Shown: positions 1-4,800 of the stretch, in pieces | Numbering within the stretch: position 1 is the stretch's first letter | How the letters are laid out: each line of letters begins with the position of its first letter | Assembly: GCA_002482705.1 (NCBI GenBank) | Contig: DLGM01000007.1 | Span: 1 to 6,637 of the forward strand | Length of the DNA stretch: 6,637 nucleotides | Direction of reading: 5' to 3' | Source of the DNA: Cyanobacteria bacterium UBA7694 | GTDB taxonomy: Bacteria; Cyanobacteriota; Sericytochromatia; UBA7694 | Position numbers and translations under genes: made by a program | The notes under the pieces: generated by a model | Seen by the model: the letters and a program-made list of their open reading frames with translations, nothing else | Told to the model about the DNA's origin: nothing | The model's database searches: none

Positions 1-1068
1 TTCCCCGCTGCCGGTGCTGGCGTCCAGTTTCAGGCTCCTGGCCTGTCGGTACAACAAACCGCCGCTCCGATGCTGAACGTGCAAAATCAAAATCTGTCCC
101 CCTACACCCCCACCCTGACCACCTTGAACATCTCCCGTGAGGACCTGCAATGGGCAACCCAACTGGAAGCCAAGGTACAACAAGGTTATCAGCCCACTGC
201 TGATGAAACCGCTCACTACCAAGCTCTCGCCACCCACCTGGAAAATATGCGCACCAACGTGCAGCCCATGATTGCTGACCCGGGCCTCCCCCAAGTCAAC
301 TACCCGGCTCCCCAGCCCCAGGCACCTGCTGCTCCCGGCCAAGGCGCTCAAGCTCCCACCGGCGAAGTCAAACAAGTGGCCATGTCCGAAATCGAATGGG
401 CCCTGATCCTGGAAGAGCAAGTGCAAAAGCATGGCTACAAGCCTACCTCTGATGAAGAAGCCCGTTACCAAAATATCCTGGGCCGCTTCAAAGCCAACAG
501 CGAAATCAAAATGGGCTTGCTCGATGCCTTGGCTGCTCAATCCCCCTGGGTCGGTTCTAACGTCGCCCAAATTCGCTACAGCAAAATCATGGCCAGCCAA
601 GTCAGCGACATTATCGGTGGCATCAAAAACGGCACGGGTACCGTCATGAGCGGTCTGAAAGGCCTGGGTATGACGGCCCTCAAAAGCACTGGCCTTTCCG
701 CTGTGGTCAGCGGCGGTTTCTCCGCTGTGGTCAACGGCATCGCTTACTTCCGCGGTGAAAAAACCAAACTGCAAGCTGTTTCCAGCATCGTTACCGACAG
801 CGTAACGGGTGCAGCTACTGGCTTGGGTGCTACCGTCGCTGGCGGGATTGCCACCGCCGCTCTGGCAGCTACCAGCATCACGGGCCTGCCTCTGACCCTG
901 CTGATCGGTGGCGCAGGCATTCTCGGTGGTTACCTGGCCGACAAGCTGTTAACCAAAACCGGTGCCAAAGACTGGATCCGCAGCAAAGTAATCGGTTGGA
1001 TGACCCCCAGCCAACCCGCTCAAAGCCAAACCGTTGGCCAACAGCCTTACGGTGCCACCGGTCGCTAA
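1..1068 (+). CDS. Unrecognised modular protein with duplicated N-terminal motif and Gly/Ala-rich hydrophobic C-terminal half (5' partial)
   Basis: I do not recognise this family. The frame is open from base 1 to the TAA at 1066-1068 (355 residues visible). The first ATG at 70 has no Shine-Dalgarno before it, and the residues before it have the same Pro/Ala/Gln composition, so the true start is upstream. Numbering from that ATG: residues 28-51 and 110-134 are two copies of a motif (W-A-x2-L-E...G-Y-x-P-T-x-D-E...Y-Q). They are joined by a Pro/Gln/Ala linker (about 66-100). Residues about 183-290 are rich in Gly, Ala, Val and Leu. A probable hydrophobic hairpin at about 245-290 has GxxxG-like spacing, followed by a basic/Trp tail (about 292-311). 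No signal peptide or catalytic motif is visible. Codons are strongly biased (Arg only CGY, Gln mostly CAA, Lys mostly AAA), unlike the other genes here. A membrane-inserting or self-associating role is possible but is inference. Confidence 0.85.
   Translation, partial: FPAAGAGVQFQAPGLSVQQTAAPMLNVQNQNLSPYTPTLTTLNISREDLQWATQLEAKVQQGYQPTADETAHYQALATHLENMRTNVQPMIADPGLPQVNYPAPQPQAPAAPGQGAQAPTGEVKQVAMSEIEWALILEEQVQKHGYKPTSDEEARYQNILGRFKANSEIKMGLLDALAAQSPWVGSNVAQIRYSKIMASQVSDIIGGIKNGTGTVMSGLKGLGMTALKSTGLSAVVSGGFSAVVNGIAYFRGEKTKLQAVSSIVTDSVTGAATGLGATVAGGIATAALAATSITGLPLTLLIGGAGILGGYLADKLLTKTGAKDWIRSKVIGWMTPSQPAQSQTVGQQPYGATGR
151..222 (+). repeat. Duplicated protein module, copy 1
   Basis: Encodes residues 28-51 (from the ATG at 70), starting at W-A-x-x-L-E and ending at Y-Q. 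About 15 of 24 positions are identical to copy 2, including W, G-Y-x-P-T, D-E and Y-Q. Copy 2 carries one extra residue before G-Y. Similarity continues weakly on both sides. Confidence 0.75.
397..471 (+). repeat. Duplicated protein module, copy 2
   Basis: Encodes residues 110-134, aligned to copy 1 from W to Y-Q with a one-residue insertion (His121). The offset between copies is 82 residues, and the intervening stretch is a Pro/Gln/Ala linker. The DNA has diverged more than the protein, so this is an old duplication kept by selection, not a recent DNA repeat. Confidence 0.75.
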
Positions 1069-1099
1069 AAGACAATCATTTTTCTACTCTCTACGCTTT

Positions 1100-1130
1100 G
1101 CCGGGCTTTATGCCCGGCCTTCTTGTGTCT
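1100..1130 (+). terminator. Stem-loop terminator after the + strand gene, shared with the convergent gene
   Basis: A perfect 7-bp GC stem (GCCGGGC at 1100-1106, GCCCGGC at 1112-1118) with a TTTAT loop is followed on the + strand by a moderately T-rich tail (CTTCTTGTGTCT). It begins 31 nt after the + strand stop codon. Read on the - strand the hairpin is followed by AAAGCG, so it has no U-tract there. It probably acts mainly on the + strand transcript. The loop contains the TAA stop of the opposing glycosyltransferase gene. Confidence 0.7.
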
Positions 1131-2022
1131 GAAGTTCAGCCTGTAGCGCCTTGAGACTGTAGTGGCTGAGCATGGCCCGGAGTAAAGCCAAAGCCAATTT
1201 GTCATGGCCCTGTCTGCGCAAGCGTTCTAACCGAGGCAGCCAAAAGGCCTCCAAACGGGAGCCATGCCCGGTGAAAAGGCCATCCAACCAACGGTGCAAC
1301 GGTGTATGTTGCACCATCAAGGCCACTTCCAGGGTAGGGTGTTTCCGCCAAAAACGCGCTCCACCCCGCCCTCGCGCTTCTTCTTTGGCAATCAGAGCCG
1401 GAAGATCCTGCCAAACCACCGGGGGTTCATAATGGTACCCCCAAGCCTGAGCTAAAAAATGGGTACGCAAACCCTGGGCCCGCAAGCGCAACCCCAACTC
1501 CAGATCCTCCCAGCCATACTCTTGGAAACAGGGATCAAAGCCCCCCGCAACGATTAAGGCTTGGCGGGCAACAGACACATTGCCCGTAGCAAACTGGGCC
1601 CGTGAAGCATCGGTCCAGATACTAGGAGCCCCCTGCGGCGGCACATGCTCCGTTTGCACCAGTGCTCCCTGACAAATCCAGCCTGGCCCTAAAACCAAGT
1701 GCATGCGCCAGTGGCGCGCAACACACTCCGAATCGACAATCACGTCACTGTCGAGAAACAAAATCAGTTCCCCCTGTGCCGCCTCAATGCCAGCGTTCCG
1801 AGCCGCCACCCGTCCCTGATTATGGGGCAAGATCAGGGGATGTAAGCGCGGCTGACGCCGAGCCAAAACCTGCAACCAATCCGCCGTGCCATCACTTGAG
1901 CCATCATCCACTATCACCATTTCAAACCCATCCCAGCGCTGGTTCAAAAGGGCCGGGATACTCCATTGAAGTAAGGCAAGGCGATTATAGGTGGGCATGA
2001 CCACCGTCAGAGGATATCTCAT
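1108..2022 (-). CDS. Glycosyltransferase family 2 (GT-A fold)
   Basis: An inverting GT2 enzyme that moves a sugar from a nucleotide-sugar to an acceptor in the cytoplasm or at the inner membrane face. Donor and acceptor cannot be told from the sequence. The 304 residues open directly with the family's first strand and loop, VVMPTYNR (7-14). Then come IVDDGSSDGT (37-46), the N-Q-G-x3-A-R-N-A-G segment (68-78), and the metal-binding DxD as LDSD (90-93). The acceptor-side motif follows as GGFD (160-163) and GWEDLELGLRL (170-180), in which E172/D173 are the likely catalytic-base region. The remaining C-terminal ~115 residues are mostly helical, with many Arg and Leu and no transmembrane span. The ATG at 2022 fits the family start, but only GGTGCAGGT precedes it, so ribosome binding looks weak. 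It lies just downstream of the GH13 gene and its terminator, so it is probably not tightly co-expressed with it. A role in surface glycan or glycoprotein synthesis is inference. Confidence 0.93.
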   Translation of the reverse strand: MRYPLTVVMPTYNRLALLQWSIPALLNQRWDGFEMVIVDDGSSDGTADWLQVLARRQPRLHPLILPHNQGRVAARNAGIEAAQGELILFLDSDVIVDSECVARHWRMHLVLGPGWICQGALVQTEHVPPQGAPSIWTDASRAQFATGNVSVARQALIVAGGFDPCFQEYGWEDLELGLRLRAQGLRTHFLAQAWGYHYEPPVVWQDLPALIAKEEARGRGGARFWRKHPTLEVALMVQHTPLHRWLDGLFTGHGSRLEAFWLPRLERLRRQGHDKLALALLRAMLSHYSLKALQAELQTQEGRA

Positions 2023-2051
2023 ACCTGCACCGTAACACAGGCTTGAACATG

Positions 2052-2081
2052 AAAAAAGGCCCTCTTCTGAGGGCCTTTTTT
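2052..2081 (-). terminator. Strong intrinsic terminator of the GH13 gene
   Basis: A perfect 13-bp inverted repeat: A6-GGCCCTC, a TTCT loop on the + strand, then GAGGGCC-T6. The GC core is flanked by an A-tract and a T-tract, so it is a textbook terminator that can work in both directions. It begins 9 nt after the GH13 stop codon (TAG, 2093-2091) and ends about 29 nt before the glycosyltransferase start. It should separate the two - strand genes transcriptionally. Confidence 0.92.
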
Positions 2082-2090
2082 AAATCAGCG

Positions 2091-3752
2091 CTAGCGTGCG
2101 GGGACAAGCTCCAGCAACATCCCGCTCTTGGGGGGCACCTGAGGCAGCACCATTTGCCCGCCGCGCACTTGGAAGGTGCGGTTGGTAAGCAGGTCGCGCA
2201 GGGTGCCATCGGGCAGATTCACGCGAGCGGCATCCACAGCAATATCCTGGGGACGGGTATGGTTGTTAAAGGCCACCACCAGCTTATTGCGCTGATCTTC
2301 CCGCACATAGGCAAAGGTGCGGTTATCATTGTGGCGCATAACGCTGCGGAAACCGCCCCGGCGCAGAGCAGGGTACTGGTTGCGCAGTTGGATCAGGCGC
2401 TTGTAATAGGCTTTGAGATCTTGGTTATGCTGGGCCGGATCCCAGGGCATGGCGGCACGGCAACCGGGATCCATTTCACCTTGTAAGCCAATTTCATCAC
2501 CGTAATAAATGACCGGTGCACCCACATAGGTCATTTGGAACAGGGCCATCATTTTGACCTTGTTGATGTCATTTTTGGCCATAGTCAACATACGCGCCGT
2601 ATCATGGCTGCCCAGCACGTTGAACATAGCATAGTTGACTGATTCAGGGTGGCGGTTGCGCAGGCCTTCCAAGCCCCAATCGATTTGGTCGACGTTGGTT
2701 TTGTCGTTGACAAAGAAGTCAAAAACTTGGTCGCGGAACTGGTAGTTCATGACCGCATCAAACTGGTCACCCTGCAGCCAGGGAGTGCCGTCCCCCCAGA
2801 TTTCGCCCACAATGTAGGCATTGGGGTTAATCCCTTTGACGGTGCGGCGGAATTCGCGCCACACCTCCATGTCGCGCACTTCGTTCGGGACATCCAGACG
2901 CCAACCGTCAATGCCGGTCTTGGTCCAGAATTCGGCGATCTGACGCAGATAGGCACGTACTTCCGGGTTGTATTCGTTAAATTTGGGCAGGCTGGCAAAG
3001 CCCCACCACGAGTCGTAGTTCGGTTTGGGATCTTTGACGACGGGGAAGCCGTGGAAGAGGTACCAGTTCCAGTATTTCGAGCCAGGGCCATTTTTGACCG
3101 CATCCTGGAAGGCCCAGTGATGGTCGCCAGAGTGGTTAAAGACCGCGTCTAACACCACTTTGATACCCATTGAATGTGCCCGCTGAACCAGCGTGCGGAA
3201 GGTATTAATATCCCCAAATGATTTGTCGATTTTAAGATAATCAGCGGTGTCATATTTGTGGTTGGAAGTGGGAGCTTCAAAAATGGGGTTGAAATAGATG
3301 GCGTTCACCCCCAATTCTTTGAGGTAAGGAAGCTTTTGAATGACGCCCTCTAAGTCGCCGCCCATAAAGTTAAACAGTTTGGGCTGACTGCCCCAGGGCT
3401 CGGTGCCAGGCGGATCATTTTGTTTATTGCCGTTGTGAAAGCGCTCGGGGAAGATCTGGTAAAAAACCGCATCACGTACCCAGTCGGGAGTGTCAACGCG
3501 CGCCAACGGGGTGCGGCTGACCGGCGGACGGGCCACAACAGGAGGGCGGGCCGTGCGGCTGGCAATAATATTTTTGGCTGCTCCGATACTGTTACGCGAT
3601 AGATCAGCTTGGGGAGCCGCAGTACGACTCTGGGCTTGTAAGCGGTTATTATTAAACGCAGCGGGACCGGGCCCCTGAGGGGCCTGACAGGCATTGAGAA
3701 GGGCAGCAGCCAATAAGCCACTGGCTAACAAGGGGCGAATAGATTTAAACAT
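2091..3752 (-). CDS. Secreted lipoprotein alpha-glucan hydrolase, GH13 (subfamily-20-like: neopullulanase/cyclomaltodextrinase/maltogenic amylase)
   Basis: A retaining alpha-glycosidase acting on alpha-1,4 (possibly alpha-1,6) glucans, anchored outside the cytoplasm. The N-terminus is a lipoprotein signal with lipobox LNAC (Cys22), then a Pro/Ala/Arg linker to about residue 88. The (beta/alpha)8 barrel starts at WVRDAVFYQIFPERF. Conserved regions: DAVFNH (202-207); LPKFN (255-259, region V, like the MPKLN of GH13_20); GWRLDVPNE (283-291, nucleophile D287); VGEIWG (315-320, acid/base E317); LGSHDT (380-385, D384). All three catalytic acids are present. CRAAMPWD (431-438) is also typical of this subfamily. 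A short beta domain C closes the protein (about 475-553). The CBM34-like N domain usual in GH13_20 is absent, and region III has G where EIWH is common. A good RBS (AGGAG) supports this ATG. It has its own promoter and terminator, so it is probably monocistronic. Neopullulanase versus maltogenic amylase cannot be settled by eye. Confidence 0.95.
   Translation of the reverse strand: MFKSIRPLLASGLLAAALLNACQAPQGPGPAAFNNNRLQAQSRTAAPQADLSRNSIGAAKNIIASRTARPPVVARPPVSRTPLARVDTPDWVRDAVFYQIFPERFHNGNKQNDPPGTEPWGSQPKLFNFMGGDLEGVIQKLPYLKELGVNAIYFNPIFEAPTSNHKYDTADYLKIDKSFGDINTFRTLVQRAHSMGIKVVLDAVFNHSGDHHWAFQDAVKNGPGSKYWNWYLFHGFPVVKDPKPNYDSWWGFASLPKFNEYNPEVRAYLRQIAEFWTKTGIDGWRLDVPNEVRDMEVWREFRRTVKGINPNAYIVGEIWGDGTPWLQGDQFDAVMNYQFRDQVFDFFVNDKTNVDQIDWGLEGLRNRHPESVNYAMFNVLGSHDTARMLTMAKNDINKVKMMALFQMTYVGAPVIYYGDEIGLQGEMDPGCRAAMPWDPAQHNQDLKAYYKRLIQLRNQYPALRRGGFRSVMRHNDNRTFAYVREDQRNKLVVAFNNHTRPQDIAVDAARVNLPDGTLRDLLTNRTFQVRGGQMVLPQVPPKSGMLLELVPAR
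3687..3752 (-). other. Lipoprotein signal peptide with lipobox
   Basis: Residues 1-22 of the GH13 protein: a basic n-region (Lys3, Arg6), a Leu/Ala-rich h-region (8-19) and L-N-A-C with Cys22 as the expected lipidated residue after signal peptidase II cleavage. The residue after Cys is Gln, not Asp, so by the E. coli rule an inner-membrane retention signal is lacking; this would favour the outer membrane or cell surface if the host is diderm. Confidence 0.85.
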
Positions 3753-3760
3753 GAGATGAG

Positions 3761-3765
3761 CTCCT
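3761..3765 (-). promoter_or_regulatory. Ribosome binding site of the GH13 gene
   Basis: AGGAG on the - strand with 8 nt to the ATG at 3752. This is the best Shine-Dalgarno in the window and it fixes the start so that the signal peptide is complete. Confidence 0.8.
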
Positions 3766-3858
3766 GAGCAGGAAGTGCAGCAAGGGAAAGTTAAGAAATC
3801 ATTATCCCTAATTTAATACTTAGAGAAGACTCCCATGAAACTTTCGTACCTAGGGCCC

Positions 3859-3895
3859 ATTTTACCGCGATTTTAAACGCAGTTCAATTTTTTTT
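3859..3895 (-). promoter_or_regulatory. Sigma70-type promoter of the GH13 gene with upstream A-tract
   Basis: Read on the - strand: A8 (3895-3888) directly abuts the -35 hexamer TTGAAC (3887-3882). A 17-nt spacer follows, then the -10 hexamer TAAAAT (3864-3859). Hexamers and spacing are close to the housekeeping consensus, and the A-tract sits where a proximal UP element would. Transcription would start near 3852, giving a leader of about 100 nt. The spacer holds an imperfect dyad (3867-3880), a possible operator. No regulator gene is nearby. Confidence 0.75.
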
Positions 3896-3930
3896 CGGGA
3901 ATTATCTGGTCTGACGGCAGCTCAAGCGTT

Positions 3931-4800
3931 TTATACCGCTAAAGCCAAGGCCGAAATACGATTCAGACGAAATTGGCGCTGCTCTTGGCGCAGATGGCAA
4001 AAGGCTTCCAAGTAGGTATATCCGCCCACCCCTCCCAAGAAAATGGGGGTCACCTGACGCTCTAAGTGCTGACTGCGGGCATTCATGTACTGGATTTTGA
4101 GATCTTGGCGCTCATGGATGGCGACGCGAATTTGTTCCGCCAGTCGGCTCATGGCCGGGGCCGCTTGCTGCACCTGATCAAACCCCGCCTGAGCTTGGGG
4201 ATACGCCTGAACCAAATCAGCAACCGGCGTGGTGATGCCCTGAGGCAAACGGGCAATACACTGGCGGAAGACATGGGCACAGGCTCGGGCATCAGGCAAT
4301 GAGCGATGGGCTTGCCCTCCGGCATCAAAACCAAAATGCTGTATCAAGGTTTGCAGCTTGTAATTGGGTGACTCCGGGATCAAAGGGCGGGCCAAACGGC
4401 AGGAGTCAAACCCGCGCAGGTCAGGCACTGGCAGATGGGCCCGGCGCAGTTCACAGGCGACAAAGGCGAGGTCAAACGAGGCATTGTGCGCCAACAGGAG
4501 CGCATCGCCCACAAAAGCCAGAAAATCGGAGGCCACGTCAGCAAAAACCGGAGCCCCCTTGACCATTTCAGGCGTAATCCCGTGCACCGCAATCACCTCT
4601 TCAGGGATCGGCCCACAGGGGTCAACCAAGACCGAGAAATGTGCTTCAGCTTCATCGGTGAGCGAGAAGCGCACAGCCCCAATTTCGAGAATGCGGTCAC
4701 GGGATGCATTGAGGCCTGTGGTCTCAAGATCAAAGGCCACAAACGTCAGCTGATCAAGGGTTTGGAGATCAGTTCCACCAAGAGTTGAACACGTTTTCAA
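3931..4800 (-). CDS. DEDDh (DnaQ-like) 3'-5' exonuclease fused to a C-terminal WYL-type domain
   Basis: A predicted Mg-dependent 3'-5' exonuclease of the DnaQ/RNase T superfamily. Exo I is FDLETTG (D24, E26), Exo II is HNASFD (D110) and Exo III is HRSLPDA (H165, D170), so the full DEDDh set is present. The nuclease domain covers about residues 18-183. A spacer (about 184-220) leads to a second domain (221-287) that looks like WYL: A-I-x-E-R-x-x-L-x-I-x-Y, then T-P near 251, GGYTYLEAFCHLR (259-271) and RQFRLNRI (275-282). The W of the W-Y-L signature is replaced by Thr (TYL). There is no helix-turn-helix, so it is not a standard WYL regulator. WYL domains elsewhere bind ligands including single-stranded DNA (PafBC, Thermotoga Pif1), so substrate sensing or tethering is a reasonable inference. 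The start is TTG at 4800: a stop lies four codons upstream in frame, GGTGAG sits 8 nt before the TTG, and no later start leaves Exo I intact. It overlaps the upstream gene by 32 nt, suggesting translational coupling. No clear terminator follows. Confidence 0.9.
   Translation of the reverse strand: MKTCSTLGGTDLQTLDQLTFVAFDLETTGLNASRDRILEIGAVRFSLTDEAEAHFSVLVDPCGPIPEEVIAVHGITPEMVKGAPVFADVASDFLAFVGDALLLAHNASFDLAFVACELRRAHLPVPDLRGFDSCRLARPLIPESPNYKLQTLIQHFGFDAGGQAHRSLPDARACAHVFRQCIARLPQGITTPVADLVQAYPQAQAGFDQVQQAAPAMSRLAEQIRVAIHERQDLKIQYMNARSQHLERQVTPIFLGGVGGYTYLEAFCHLRQEQRQFRLNRISALALAV

Noticed and set aside
70..72. ATG at 70 as the real start of the left-edge gene
   Set aside because: The frame stays open to base 1 with matching composition, and no Shine-Dalgarno precedes this ATG.
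187..228. Shared T-A-D-E-T string between the left-edge protein and the proline-rich protein as evidence of common origin
   Set aside because: The match is five residues and the flanks do not align convincingly; chance is sufficient.
2043..3152. Long + strand open frames opposite the GH13 gene (147 and 167 codons)
   Set aside because: They mirror the codon structure of a certain GH13 gene, have no ribosome sites, and their predicted proteins show no family features.
3888..3895. T8 run as the U-tract of a + strand terminator
   Set aside because: No GC stem precedes it on the + strand and no + strand gene ends here; it reads better as the A-tract upstream of the - strand promoter.
3896..3930. 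Terminator for the exonuclease operon
   Set aside because: Only a 4-bp AGCG/CGCT pairing with an 8-nt loop is visible around the stop codon and no U-tract follows on the - strand, so it was not called.
3940..4140. Exonuclease-WYL protein as a WYL transcription regulator
   Set aside because: There is no helix-turn-helix; the N-terminal domain is a complete DEDDh nuclease.
4066..4788. Several + strand open frames opposite the exonuclease gene
   Set aside because: They lie fully inside a gene with intact catalytic motifs on the other strand and have no ribosome sites or recognisable domains.
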